Part shown: one piece after another, positions 49,346 through 58,504 of the stretch
How the letters are laid out: each line of letters starts with the position of its first letter
How positions within the stretch are numbered: the first letter of the stretch is position 1
Program-made: the position numbers and the translations under genes
Assembly: GCF_004362405.1 (NCBI RefSeq)
Contig: NZ_SNXE01000001.1
Coordinates: forward strand, 620,001-684,000
Length of the DNA stretch: 64,000 nt
Direction: 5' to 3'
From: Roseateles asaccharophilus
GTDB taxonomy: Bacteria; Pseudomonadota; Gammaproteobacteria; Burkholderiales; Burkholderiaceae_C
Notes under the pieces: model-generated
Databases searched by the model: none
Told to the model about the DNA's origin: nothing
Seen by the model: only the letters and a program-made list of their open reading frames with translations

Positions 49346-51367
49346 TCACCAGCGCTGCTGCAGCTGCAGGCTCAGGCGCCGTCCGGGGCCCGGCTCGTAG
49401 AAGCGGCCATTGCTCTCATTGACGATCACGCTGGCGATATGGCGCCGGTCGGCCAGGTTGTCGGCCCGCAGGCTCAGGCTGCTGTCCGCAGCCAGTTGCC
49501 AGCGCCACCAGGCCGACAGCAGGGCCACGCCGGGGGCGGCCTCGGTGTTGCGTTCATCGGCCCAGAGGCGGCTGCGGGCACTGAGCGTCAGCCCCGCCTG
49601 CCAGGGCGCACCGTCCGCGGTGGAGAGGTCCAGGCGCAGCGTGCGCGCCGGTGCGCCGGGAAGCCGGGCGCCGGCCGGCACGATCAAGCTGGCCGTGCCG
49701 CAGGGGGGCGCGCCGCAGACCGTGTAGGCCTCGCTCACGCGTGCGCTCAAGCTGCTGAGGGCCAGGGCCCAGCGCAGTCCCTCCAAGCCCTGAGGCAGGG
49801 GGCCCTGCGCCTGCAGCTCCAGACCCTGGCGACGGGTGCTGCCGGCATTGGCAAAGGCGCTGCGACCCGCGCTGTTGCGGGCGCTGACGATCTCGTCGCT
49901 GGTCCGGGCCACGAACACGGCAGCCTCCAGCGCCCAGGCGCGCTCGCCGCTGCCGCCCCTCTGGCGCAGCCCGGCCTCGGCCTGCCGGCTGCGCTGGGCG
50001 CGCAGCGCGGTGTTCAGGCCGGCGCTGCCGTCGGGCCGGTAGGCACGCTCGGCCAGGGTGGGCGTTTCGCGGGCCTGGCCCAGGCTGGCAAACCAGCGGG
50101 TCTGGGGCGCCATGCTGCCCACCAGTCCCAGGGCGGGCAGGGCCACCGGGCTGCGGGCTCGCCCGCCGTCGTCACCGTTGCGCAGAAAGCGGTCCTGGCT
50201 GCGCAGGCGCTGCTGCCCCAGGCGCAGGCCGGTGTGCAGAACCAGATCCGGGCTCAGCCGGTGTTCGCCCTGCACATAGACCTCGGCCGCCAGGGCCTGG
50301 TTGCGCTCATCGCGGCGCAGCGTGCCCGTCACGCCCAGGCTGGGGCCGATGAAGTTCTCATAGCCGCGCCGCTGCTCCCGCTGGGTGTCCAGCTGCAGGC
50401 CCAGGGTCCAGACGGGGCCCTCGTGGCGCAGGTCGGCGCCCAGCTGCTGCCGTTCCAGCGCGATCACCCCGCCGGGGTGGCTGGGCGGCAGCTGGCTGGC
50501 CACCGGCAGGGCCTGCCACTGCCACACCTGCCGGCCTAGCAGCCAGCTGCGCAGCTGCCAGCCCCCGCCCCAGCTGCCACTCAGGCCCAGCTGTTGCTGC
50601 TGCAGCGTTTTGCGGCTGTTGAAGGCCAGGGCCGCGGGCGTGACGCCCTCGGGATCGCTCAGCCACTGGGCGCGGCTCAGGCCCAGCGCATCCTCGGCCG
50701 GCTGGCTCTGCAGATTGAGGCGGGCGCTCCAGCCGGGCACAAAGTCCCAGCGCGCGTCCAGCAGGCTGCGCTCGGCCTGCGACTGCGGGCGCTGGCCCGC
50801 GCTGCGCCAATGCGCCAGGCCCAGGCGCCAGGGCGCGCTGGTGGCGCCGCCCTCGGCCTGCAGGCGCACTTGCTGCTGCTCGTCGCTGGCGGCCCAGACA
50901 TCGCCCTGCCAGCGCGTGGGTCCGCCCTGCGGTGCGCGCGTGTGCAGGCTGAGCACGCCGCCGCTGTGCACCCCGTGCAGGGCGCTGAAGGGGCCGCGCA
51001 GCAGCTCCAGCCGCGCTGCCGCATCCAGCGGGAAATGGCTCACGGAGCCGCTGCCATCGGGCGCCGTGGCCGGCAGCCCGTCCACAAAAAGGCGCAGGCC
51101 CCGCACGCCGAAGCTGGCGCGCGCACCGAAGCCACGCACGCTGAGCTGCAGATCCTGCGCGGCATTGCCGCGATCGGCCGCCCACACGCCGGGCATACGC
51201 CCCAGGGACTCGCTGAGATGCACCCCCGGACCGCTTTGGGCCAGGGCCTGGGCATCCAGCAGGGCCACGGCCGCCGGTGTCTCGAGCAGCGGCCCGGCGC
51301 GCAGGCCGCCGCTGATCTGCACCGGCGGCAGGGCCACCGCCGGGGCCAGCAGCAGGGTGGCGATCAA
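49346..51367 (-). CDS. TonB-dependent outer-membrane receptor
   Basis: The 673-residue protein has a plug domain (SESLGRMPGVWAADRG, LSVRGFGARASFGVRGLRLF, DGLPATAPDG) and a 22-strand barrel ending in an aromatic residue (RLSLQLQQRW). A TonB box is not obvious near the short N-terminus. The frame starts at TTG 51367, overlapping the stop of the dehydrogenase gene (TTGA); the N-terminal signal is short and lacks basic residues, so an alternative start may be used. It could import the product or cofactor linked to the upstream dehydrogenase, or PQQ itself. Confidence 0.88.
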   Translation of the reverse strand: MIATLLLAPAVALPPVQISGGLRAGPLLETPAAVALLDAQALAQSGPGVHLSESLGRMPGVWAADRGNAAQDLQLSVRGFGARASFGVRGLRLFVDGLPATAPDGSGSVSHFPLDAAARLELLRGPFSALHGVHSGGVLSLHTRAPQGGPTRWQGDVWAASDEQQQVRLQAEGGATSAPWRLGLAHWRSAGQRPQSQAERSLLDARWDFVPGWSARLNLQSQPAEDALGLSRAQWLSDPEGVTPAALAFNSRKTLQQQQLGLSGSWGGGWQLRSWLLGRQVWQWQALPVASQLPPSHPGGVIALERQQLGADLRHEGPVWTLGLQLDTQREQRRGYENFIGPSLGVTGTLRRDERNQALAAEVYVQGEHRLSPDLVLHTGLRLGQQRLRSQDRFLRNGDDGGRARSPVALPALGLVGSMAPQTRWFASLGQARETPTLAERAYRPDGSAGLNTALRAQRSRQAEAGLRQRGGSGERAWALEAAVFVARTSDEIVSARNSAGRSAFANAGSTRRQGLELQAQGPLPQGLEGLRWALALSSLSARVSEAYTVCGAPPCGTASLIVPAGARLPGAPARTLRLDLSTADGAPWQAGLTLSARSRLWADERNTEAAPGVALLSAWWRWQLAADSSLSLRADNLADRRHIASVIVNESNGRFYEPGPGRRLSLQLQQRW

Positions 51368-52503
51368 GGCTTGAGGCGCAGCAGGCGGCCGGGCTCGTCC
51401 TCGGTCAGCACATAGAGCAGACCATCGGGGCCCTCACGCACATCGCGCACGCGGCCGATGTCCTGGGCAAAGACCAGGGGCTTGCCCACGATGCGGCCCT
51501 CGGCGTCCAGGCTCACGCGTTGCAGCTGGCGGAACTTGAGCGCGCCCACCACATAGCTGCCCTGCCAGTCGCTGCCATAGGCGCTGCTGCTGATGCGGGC
51601 AAAGCCCGAGGGGGCGATGGAGGGCGTCCACTGCCACACCGGCTGCTCCAGGCCGTCCTTGTGCGTGATGCCGACGCCGATCTTGCCGCCGCCATAGTTC
51701 TCGCCATAGGTGATGACGGGCCAGCCATAGTTGCGGCCGGGCAGCACGCGGTTGATCTCGTCCCCGCCCTGGGGGCCGTGCTCATGGATCCAGAGCTGGC
51801 CGGTGGCGTCCAGCAGGGCGCCCTGGGGGTGACGGTGGCCCAGGCTGTAGATCTCGGGCAGGGCCCCGGCGGTTTTCACAAAGGGGTTGTCCGGGTGGGG
51901 GCGCCCGTCCTTGAGCACACGCACCACCTTGCCCAGATGGTTGTCCAGGGTCTGGGCCCGCTGCATGCCGGTGAAGCGCTCACCCAGGGTCAGGAAGAGG
52001 CTCTGCCCATCGGTCGACTCCACGATGCGGCAGCCGAAGTGGTGGCGCCCTTCCATCTTGGGAGCCTGGCGGAAGATGATCTGCACCTGCTCCAGCCCCG
52101 TGCGGTCGGCCTTGAGCGTGGCACGGGCCAGGGCCGTGCCATTGCGCCCCTTGTCGGCGCCTGCACCCGCCTCGGTGAAGCAGAAGGACAGGGCGCGGCT
52201 GCGCTCGAAGTCGCGGTCCAACACCACATCCAGCAGGCCGCCCTGGCCGGCAAACTGGATGGCCGGCAGGCCCGTGAGCGGCGCCCCGATGCGGCCCTGG
52301 GCGCTCACCACGCGCAGCGCGCCCGGCTTCTCGCTCACCAGGAAGTCACCGCCGGGCAGAAAGGCCAGGGCCCAGGGGCGTTCCAGGCCGCTGGCCACGG
52401 TTTCCACATGGCGAGGGGCGGGTGTCTGGGCCAGGGCCGTTGCGCCGGACAGGGCGGCGGCACAGATCAGCAGACAGGCGGCGGGTGAGGGCTTGAGGGA
52501 CAT
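51364..52503 (-). CDS. PQQ-dependent sugar dehydrogenase (soluble aldose dehydrogenase family)
   Basis: The 379-residue periplasmic protein has a signal peptide (MSLKPSPAACLLICAAAL, then TALAQ) and a six-bladed beta-propeller of the soluble glucose dehydrogenase B type. Motifs are VASGLERPWALAFLPGGDFLV, GQGGLLDVVLD, the catalytic-region histidine in EGRHHFGCRI, SLGHRHPQGALLD, HEHGPQGGDEIN and GRNYGWPVITYGENY. It oxidises aldoses using PQQ. No pqq biosynthesis gene lies here, so PQQ may be taken up. ATG 52503 is the start. Its stop overlaps the receptor gene. Confidence 0.9.
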   Translation of the reverse strand: MSLKPSPAACLLICAAALSGATALAQTPAPRHVETVASGLERPWALAFLPGGDFLVSEKPGALRVVSAQGRIGAPLTGLPAIQFAGQGGLLDVVLDRDFERSRALSFCFTEAGAGADKGRNGTALARATLKADRTGLEQVQIIFRQAPKMEGRHHFGCRIVESTDGQSLFLTLGERFTGMQRAQTLDNHLGKVVRVLKDGRPHPDNPFVKTAGALPEIYSLGHRHPQGALLDATGQLWIHEHGPQGGDEINRVLPGRNYGWPVITYGENYGGGKIGVGITHKDGLEQPVWQWTPSIAPSGFARISSSAYGSDWQGSYVVGALKFRQLQRVSLDAEGRIVGKPLVFAQDIGRVRDVREGPDGLLYVLTEDEPGRLLRLKP

Positions 52504-52594
52504 GGCGGCGGTGGGCGGCGTTGAGCGGCGGTAAAGCGGTGCGCGCATCTTGCCCAAGCCACCGTATCCCTGCCGGTGCAGGGCTTTGCCGGGC

Positions 52595-54211
52595 TCAGGG
52601 CGCGACCAGGGGCAGGCGCAGCCGGAAGCAGGCGCCGGGGCGCTGCGCATCCGGGGGCAGCAGCTGCAGGCTGCCGCCCAGCACGCCGCTGCTGAGGTTG
52701 TGCGCGATATGCAGGCCCAGTCCCGTGCCGCCGCGCCCCAGCCGGGTGGTGTAGAAGGGTTCGAACACCCGGCCCGCCATCTCGCTCGGGATGCCGCGGC
52801 CGTTGTCGCGCACCGTGATCAGCACGCTGCCGGCCGGTCCGGCTTCGGCCGCGATGCGTACCTCGCCGCCCTCGCTGCGCCCATCCAGGCCATGCATCAG
52901 CGCGTTCTGCACCAGATTGGCAATGATCTGCTCCAGCGGCCCGGGATAGCTGTCCAGGCTCAGCGGCGCAATCTCATCCAGATGCAGGCGGTGCGGCCCG
53001 GTGCGGAACTGGGGTTGCAGGGCCGACACGATATCGCCCAGGGCGTCGCGCAGGGCAAAGCGGCGGCGCTGCGTGCTGTGCTGGTCGGCCGCCACCTGCT
53101 TGAAGCGGCTGATCTGCTCGGCCGCGCGCGACATGCCGCGCTCCACCAGCCGGGCCGCCTGCTCGCTGGCCTCCAGGAACTGCTCCAGCTCGCTGCGGCG
53201 CAGCGGCTCGCGCTCGCGCAGCCGGCGCTTGAAGTCGGCCATCTGCTGCACCAGGGTGCTGGCCACGGTGCGTGCATTGCCGATGGGCGTGTTCAGCTCA
53301 TGGGCCACGCCCGCCACCAGCCGCCCCAGCGCGGCCAGCTTCTCGGCCTCCATCAGCTGGGTCATGGCCTGCTGGAGCTCCTGGCTGCGTGCCGCCACCC
53401 GGCTCTCCAGCTCCAGGTTGCTGCGCGCCAGGGCCGTCCGCGCCTCGTGCAGCTCGCCGATGTCCACGTCCATGCAGATGAAGAGCCGCTCCTCGCCGCT
53501 GAGGGCCGGGATCTCGAACTGCGTGGCCAGGCAATGGGCCAGACCCCCATCGGGGCGCTGGCAGCTCCATTCGCTGGGCGTGGAGGCGCCGCCCTGGGCC
53601 GCCACCTGGCGCAGGCCGGCCAGAAAGGCCTGGAAGTCTTCGGCCGACAGCAGGAACTCGTCCAAGCGCCGCCCCAGCACCTGGGCGGCGCGCCAGCCGA
53701 ACAGCCGCTCCGCCGCCGGATTCCAGCTCAGAACACGGCCCTGCGCGTCATAGCTCTGGATGGCCACATTCGGCGCATGCTCGATGATGGCCTGCAGCTG
53801 GGCGCTGAGCCGCCGCGTGGCCGTGGTCTCCAGGATCACGCCGTCCAGATGCAGGGGCTGGCCCGCTGTGTCGAACACGCCCCGGCCGCGCTCCTGCACC
53901 CAGCGCTGCTCGCCGCGCGCGTCGATCAGTCGGTACTCGATGTCATAGGCCTGCTGCGCGGCCACCGCCTCGCGCACGCAGCGCTCCACATGGGCGCGGT
54001 CCTCTGGATGAATCAGGCTGGCATAGCTGCGCACCCGGTTGCCGATGAAGTCGGTATGCGGATGCCCCGCCAGCGCCGTGATTCCCGAGCTGATGTAGCG
54101 CATGGTCCAGTCCGGGTCCAGGGCGCAGCGGTAGAGCACGCCCGGCAGCTGCTGGGCCAGGCTGTCCAGCAGGTCGGTGCTGATGGTCGGCTCGGTCGCG
54201 GTCTGGCGCAT
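52595..54211 (-). CDS. Soluble PAS-PAS sensor histidine kinase
   Basis: The 538-residue protein has two PAS domains (about 20-135 and 140-255), a coiled coil (LARSNLELESRVAARSQELQ), the H-box GVAHELNTP (H304) and ATPase boxes NLVQNALMHG, VRDNGRGIP and TRLGRGGTGLGLHIAHNL. There is no membrane helix and no neighbouring response regulator. The H-box and following residues (VAHELNTPIGNAR) resemble those of the kinase at 18936, so both may feed one regulator elsewhere. Confidence 0.92.
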   Translation of the reverse strand: MRQTATEPTISTDLLDSLAQQLPGVLYRCALDPDWTMRYISSGITALAGHPHTDFIGNRVRSYASLIHPEDRAHVERCVREAVAAQQAYDIEYRLIDARGEQRWVQERGRGVFDTAGQPLHLDGVILETTATRRLSAQLQAIIEHAPNVAIQSYDAQGRVLSWNPAAERLFGWRAAQVLGRRLDEFLLSAEDFQAFLAGLRQVAAQGGASTPSEWSCQRPDGGLAHCLATQFEIPALSGEERLFICMDVDIGELHEARTALARSNLELESRVAARSQELQQAMTQLMEAEKLAALGRLVAGVAHELNTPIGNARTVASTLVQQMADFKRRLREREPLRRSELEQFLEASEQAARLVERGMSRAAEQISRFKQVAADQHSTQRRRFALRDALGDIVSALQPQFRTGPHRLHLDEIAPLSLDSYPGPLEQIIANLVQNALMHGLDGRSEGGEVRIAAEAGPAGSVLITVRDNGRGIPSEMAGRVFEPFYTTRLGRGGTGLGLHIAHNLSSGVLGGSLQLLPPDAQRPGACFRLRLPLVAP

Positions 54212-54284
54212 GAGGGGCTGGGGACGATTCCTGTTACAGAGCTCAGTCTAGCGACATCCCCAGCGCGCTGGTCCGCTGTTCGCC

Positions 54285-54313
54285 CCGCAAGTCGCCCGCA
54301 AGTCGCCCGCAAG
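54285..54313. repeat. Tandem 11-bp repeat upstream of the PAS kinase
   Basis: CCGCAAGTCGC occurs at 54285-54295 and 54296-54306, followed by a partial CCGCAAG. It lies about 75-100 bp before the kinase start, in the 280-bp gap shared with the divergent kinase-like gene. It could be a paired regulator site, or slippage. Confidence 0.55.
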
Positions 54314-54491
54314 GGCCAGGTCTTGCCACAACCGGATCACGGACTGCGCGGTGTCGCCTCAGCCCTGTCACGCGTGTTGCCGAGGCCGGACAGCGGGTGC
54401 AGGCGCCCCAGGCGCTGCCTAGAATCGGCGCCGTTGTCGCTTGCGGGTCGTGCAGGTGCTGGTGCCGCGCTTCACAGCGCCGAGGTCGTTC

Positions 54492-54983
54492 ATGAGAATT
54501 CTTGTTTACGGAAATTCCGGCTCGGGCAAGAGCAGCTATGCCAAGGCCGTGGCGGCGCGGCAGGGGCTTGCGCACCTGGACCTGGACGCCATCGTGTGGG
54601 AGCCGGGTCAGATCGCGGTTCAGCGCCAGCCGCAGGAGATTGCTGCGTCCCTGCAGGCCTTCATCGACAGCGAAGATTGCTGGGTGATCGAGGGCTGCTA
54701 TGGCGAGCTGGTCCAGACGGCGGCCAGCCACTGCACCGAGCTGGTCTTTCTCAACCCAGGCCTCGAGGCCTGCCTAGCCAACAATCTGCGGCGGCCCTGG
54801 GAGCCGCACAAATACGCCTCGATGGAGGCGCAGAACTCGATGCTGGCCGCGCTGCAGGACTGGGTGGCGGCCTACTACACGCGGGATGACGCCTGGTCCT
54901 ATGCCGCGCACCGCCGCATCTTTGACGCCCACCTAGGGGCCAAGGTCGAGCATCCGGTCTTGGTGCGCACCGATGAGGTCTAG
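54492..54983 (+). CDS. Small P-loop nucleotide kinase-like protein
   Basis: The 163-residue protein begins MRILVYGNSGSGKSSYAKA (Walker A in GNSGSGKSS), followed by LDLDAIVWEPGQ and EDCWVIEGCYGEL, the pattern of adenylate-kinase/shikimate-kinase-like P-loop proteins. The substrate is unknown. ATG 54492 follows GAGGTCG. It is divergent from the PAS kinase gene. Confidence 0.82.
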   Translation: MRILVYGNSGSGKSSYAKAVAARQGLAHLDLDAIVWEPGQIAVQRQPQEIAASLQAFIDSEDCWVIEGCYGELVQTAASHCTELVFLNPGLEACLANNLRRPWEPHKYASMEAQNSMLAALQDWVAAYYTRDDAWSYAAHRRIFDAHLGAKVEHPVLVRTDEV

Positions 54984-55006
54984 CCCCGGCGTCGGAGCCG
55001 CTCCGC

Positions 55007-56422
55007 CTAGCTGCCGCGCCGCCGCAGGCCCAGCCGCAGGGGCTGGTCGGGCCGCAGCGTGACATCCAGTCTTGGCCGCGGCGGTGGCCGGTGGGCCAGC
55101 GGCCGCAGCTCGTAGCGCTGCAGGATCTGCGCGGCTATGACCCCCATTTCCGTCAGCGCGAAGTGGCTGCCCAGGCAGACCCGCGGACCGGCACCAAAGG
55201 GCAGCCAGGCGCCGCGCGGGATCTCGGGGTGGCCGCTGCTTGCGTCGAAGCGTTCGGGGCGGAAGGCCTCGGGGTCCTCGAACCAGCGTGGGTCGCGGTG
55301 GGTGAGGGCGGGGGTCAGGCGGACCATGCTGCCGGGGGGCAGTTCGTAGCCGCCGACGCGCAGGGGCTCGGTGGTTCGCCGCGACAGCAGACCGGCCGCC
55401 GGCGGGAAGAGGCGCAGGGTTTCCTTGAAGCTCCGGGCCAGGCGCGGCATCAGCGGCAGATCGGCGGCCGTGGGTGCGCGATCGGCCAGCAGGGACAGCA
55501 CCTCATCGGCGATGCGGGCTTGTTCCTCGGGATGGGCGGCCATGCACCAGCCCCACCAGGTCAGCGCCGCGGCGGTGGTTTCGTGGCCAGCCAGAAAGGT
55601 GGTCATGCACTCGTCGCGCAGGCCGCGGGCGCTCAGGCCCTGATCCTCGGGGTCGCGGGCCTCAAGCATCAGGCCCAGCAGGTCCTGGTGCGTCTGCGGG
55701 CTGGCCAGGCGCTCACGGATCTGGCTTTCGATGTACTGATCCAGCAGCGCCAGGGCGCGGCGCTTGCGCGCCTTCCAGGGGGCCCACAGCGGAGCGCTCA
55801 CGGGCCAGTAGAACTCCTTCATGCCCTCGATGCTGAGATCGTGCACGGCGGCGGCGATGGCACGCCCTTGCGTCGCATCCGTGCGCGAGAACAGCGTTTG
55901 CATGATGACGGCCATGGTCGTCTGCGTCATGGCCGCCTCGAAGTCGATTTCCGATGCGCCTGCCCATCCGGCCAGGCTGTCCTGGCTGGCCTGCACCATG
56001 CGCGGCACGAAGCCCTCGACCCGACGTGGCGAGAAGGCGGGCTGCAGCATCTGGCGCTGGCGCTTCCAGGCCGCGCCTTCGGCCACCAGCACGCTGTGAC
56101 CATGGGCACTGGCAAAGACCTCGGTGCCGCGTTCCCATCGAATCAGCTTGTCATGCGAGGCGACCAGAACGTCGCGCACATGCTCAGGGTGCAGGAAGCT
56201 GTAGTCCACCAGGTGCATGAAGCGCTGGCGGACGATGTCCCCATGGCGCGCATGCAGGGCGCCGAGGGTTCCCAGGTAGTCGCGGCTCATGGCACGCAGG
56301 CGGTCAAAGCCCAGGCCGGTGGGTCCCGGCGGCCGGCTTGCGGAGGCGCTAGGCAGGGTTTGTGTGTTCATGCTGCGCATCATGAGCGTCGGCTCAAGCG
56401 GCGTCTTGAACGAAATCGACAT
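55007..56422 (-). CDS. Cytochrome P450
   Basis: P450s are haem monooxygenases. The 471-residue protein has the I-helix oxygen motif AGHETTA, the K-helix KETLRLFPP (ExxR), and the haem loop FGAGPRVCLG with the thiolate at C416. The N-terminus is short and not membrane-spanning. No ferredoxin or reductase gene is adjacent. It is divergent from an AraC regulator only 37 bp away, a likely regulator-target pair; the substrate is unknown. Confidence 0.95.
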   Translation of the reverse strand: MSISFKTPLEPTLMMRSMNTQTLPSASASRPPGPTGLGFDRLRAMSRDYLGTLGALHARHGDIVRQRFMHLVDYSFLHPEHVRDVLVASHDKLIRWERGTEVFASAHGHSVLVAEGAAWKRQRQMLQPAFSPRRVEGFVPRMVQASQDSLAGWAGASEIDFEAAMTQTTMAVIMQTLFSRTDATQGRAIAAAVHDLSIEGMKEFYWPVSAPLWAPWKARKRRALALLDQYIESQIRERLASPQTHQDLLGLMLEARDPEDQGLSARGLRDECMTTFLAGHETTAAALTWWGWCMAAHPEEQARIADEVLSLLADRAPTAADLPLMPRLARSFKETLRLFPPAAGLLSRRTTEPLRVGGYELPPGSMVRLTPALTHRDPRWFEDPEAFRPERFDASSGHPEIPRGAWLPFGAGPRVCLGSHFALTEMGVIAAQILQRYELRPLAHRPPPRPRLDVTLRPDQPLRLGLRRRGS

Positions 56423-56459
56423 GGGCGGGCGACGTGGGCGGGCTCACTACACTGCGGGC

Positions 56460-57320
56460 ATGGACAGTGATCGCCACCCCGATGCCATCGCCCGGCTGAT
56501 CGCCCCCAGCCTGGCGCTCAGCGGCTGCCTGTATGCCTCAATGTGGCGAGACACGCTGGCGGCCGGGGCCCTGACGGACGAGCAGCGCAGCAGCCACTTC
56601 CCGGCCACGCCTTACTGCGGCATGACCTGGGTGCTCGATGGCGATGGCGTGCAGGTGCTGGACGACGGCAGCGAGCGGCGGCTGCCCGGTCGCGCCCTGG
56701 TGGGCGGCCCGCGCAGCCGGCCGGCACAGTTCCGCTCGGATGCCGGCACGCGCTGCTTCATGGTGGCGTGGCTGCCCGATGCCTTGCATGCGCTGACCGG
56801 CCTGGACCTGGCATCCCTGGTCGATGGCTGCGAGTCGATCGAGTCGGTGCTGGGGCCGGAGTGGCAGACGCTCAGCGCGTCCCTGCTGGCGGCCCCGGAT
56901 GAGCATGCCTGCCAAGCCAGGCTCGAGGCCTTCTTGTTGCCCCGCTGGCGTGCCCTGGCTCAGTCCCAGACGGCGCCGCCGCGACGCTACCGCGACTGGA
57001 TGGAGAACCTGGCGCTGAAGGCCGTGGCCGGTGGTCATGGCGAGAGCCTGCGCCAGGTCGAGCGTCGTATCAAGCGCTGGAGCGGGCAGAGCCTGCGTGC
57101 CTTGCGCAGCATCAGCCGTGCGGAGGCCGCCTTTCATCAGGCGCGCGGCGATTTGGAAGCAGGCGCCGTGCTCTGGAGCGCCCTGGCCCAGGACGCCGGC
57201 TACGCGGATCAGGCCCATCTGTGCAGGGAAATCCGCCGCGTCAGCGGCTTCAGCCCCGAGGAGCTGCGCCGGCGCATCTTCAGCCACGAGGCGTTCTGGG
57301 CATATCGGGTATGGGTTTGA
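56460..57320 (+). CDS. AraC-family transcriptional regulator
   Basis: The 286-residue protein has a cupin-like N-terminal sensor (about 1-170, GMTWVLDGDGVQVLDDGSE) and a C-terminal double helix-turn-helix (SLRQVERRIKRWSGQSLRAL, LAQDAGYADQAHLCREIRRVSGFSPEELRRRI, split here). It probably regulates the divergent P450. A repeated TGGGCGGGC at 56422-56430 and 56435-56443 between the two genes could be its site. It overlaps the next gene by 10 bp. Confidence 0.88.
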   Translation: MDSDRHPDAIARLIAPSLALSGCLYASMWRDTLAAGALTDEQRSSHFPATPYCGMTWVLDGDGVQVLDDGSERRLPGRALVGGPRSRPAQFRSDAGTRCFMVAWLPDALHALTGLDLASLVDGCESIESVLGPEWQTLSASLLAAPDEHACQARLEAFLLPRWRALAQSQTAPPRRYRDWMENLALKAVAGGHGESLRQVERRIKRWSGQSLRALRSISRAEAAFHQARGDLEAGAVLWSALAQDAGYADQAHLCREIRRVSGFSPEELRRRIFSHEAFWAYRVWV

Positions 57321-57877
57321 GCGCCTTGCAACACACCGAACTTGACTTGCCCCTTCGGATCGTGCAGACCCTCGTGCTGTACGCGCTCGGCGAGCATCAG
57401 CTCGGACACGCGAGGCGTATCGTCGTGAACTGTTCCGGGACCGAGTTCTCGGTTTCCGACGATGGGCGAGGGCATTCCGTCTCTCGCACGGTCGAGGGCG
57501 CGCCATACCTGGATTTCATCTATGGGCATCTGGCGTTTCCGTTTGGCCGTGCGGACTCGCCGCCGGTACAGCTGCAGGGACTGGGTATATCGCTGCTGAA
57601 CCAGCTGTGTGAAAGCCTGGATGTCACCGTTCGGAAGTCGACGCAGACGCTTCGTCTACGTTTCGGGCGTGGCACGCTTCTCGCGCATCAGCTTGTCGAC
57701 GAGCAAAACCTCGAAACCGGCAATTGCCTTGCCGGAGAAGTGTTGGCCGGGCTTGCCGCTCAAGCCATGGACGTGGCTGCCCTTGTCAAGTGGCTGAGCG
57801 CTGTGCAAGAGGTTAACCCAGGGCTTGAGCTGGTGCTCAATGGCAAGCCACTCCGTGCCGAGGCCGATGGCGCCTGA
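57311..57877 (+). CDS. Solitary GyrB-like GHKL-fold protein with altered ATP site
   Basis: The 188-residue protein resembles only the N-terminal ATPase part of GyrB. The DDGRG of SVSDDGRGHSVS corresponds to GyrB NGRG, and LQGLGISLLNQLCESLDVTV to the GyrB GGLHGVGASVVNALSEWL region. The region aligned to the GyrB catalytic Glu-Asn helix (LVLYALGEHQLGHAR) lacks the catalytic pair, so hydrolysis is doubtful. There is no TOPRIM domain. It overlaps the AraC gene by 10 bp, and GC is a little lower than its neighbours. It could be a gyrase-interacting protein; I know of no named family. Confidence 0.72.
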   Translation: MGLSALQHTELDLPLRIVQTLVLYALGEHQLGHARRIVVNCSGTEFSVSDDGRGHSVSRTVEGAPYLDFIYGHLAFPFGRADSPPVQLQGLGISLLNQLCESLDVTVRKSTQTLRLRFGRGTLLAHQLVDEQNLETGNCLAGEVLAGLAAQAMDVAALVKWLSAVQEVNPGLELVLNGKPLRAEADGA

Positions 57878-57913
57878 ACCCGAGAGGGGCCTGGAGCACA
57901 CCGTTGGCCCTGA

Positions 57914-58255
57914 TCACGGCTGAGCTTTGTGTCGCTTGAGCTGCTCCAGCTCCTTGGCCAGCATGCGCTCGCGCAGGCCGCCGCCGTTCAGGGCCAGCAG
58001 GGTCACCACGCCGTGGATGGCCAGGCCCAGGCCCCAGCCCCAGAGCGGGAACTGGGTCCAGCGCTGACCGTCACCCAGCAGCGCAAAGCCCAGGTTCACC
58101 AGCACGAAGACGCAGGCGTGCGTGAGCCAGCCCATCTTGAGGTCCACGCGGCGGCGCGCCTGGCGCAGCAGCTGGCGCTCCGCCTGCTCTTGCTGGGCCA
58201 GGGCCTCGCTGTCCTGGCTGTTGTTGGGCTGGCTGTTGTGCAGGGTGCTGTTCAT
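57914..58255 (-). CDS. 2TM-domain membrane protein, paralogue of 60092
   Basis: The 113-residue protein has a hydrophilic Gln/Asn-rich start (MNSTLHNSQPNNSQDSEALA), the basic stretch ARRRVDLKMGWLTHACVFVLV, helix 2 (WGWGLGLAIHGVVTLLAL) and an amphipathic end LRERMLAKELEQLKR. It is a 2TM family protein, also found fused to histidine kinases and transcription regulators. Function is unknown. I chose ATG 58255; the frame is open further upstream without coding character. Confidence 0.85.
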   Translation of the reverse strand: MNSTLHNSQPNNSQDSEALAQQEQAERQLLRQARRRVDLKMGWLTHACVFVLVNLGFALLGDGQRWTQFPLWGWGLGLAIHGVVTLLALNGGGLRERMLAKELEQLKRHKAQP

Positions 58256-58504
58256 CTGGGTCTCCCGGGGTGCGGTGGGTGTTGTGCCCGCGGTGGCGAG
58301 CGATGAGCGCATCTTGCCGGGCACCTGGCTTGCGGCCCAGGCGCTTGCGACGGATGGCCAGCGCACGGCGTGGATCGACAGCGGCGTAGCGCCGATGGCT
58401 GGGTCGCTACCGCGCGTGCAAGCCTGCCAAGGGGGTGGGGCCTGGCCTACCCGGCTCAAGGGTGAGCGCGATCGGTACGCCGGGCTCGCGAATTGCGCGT
58501 GGGC

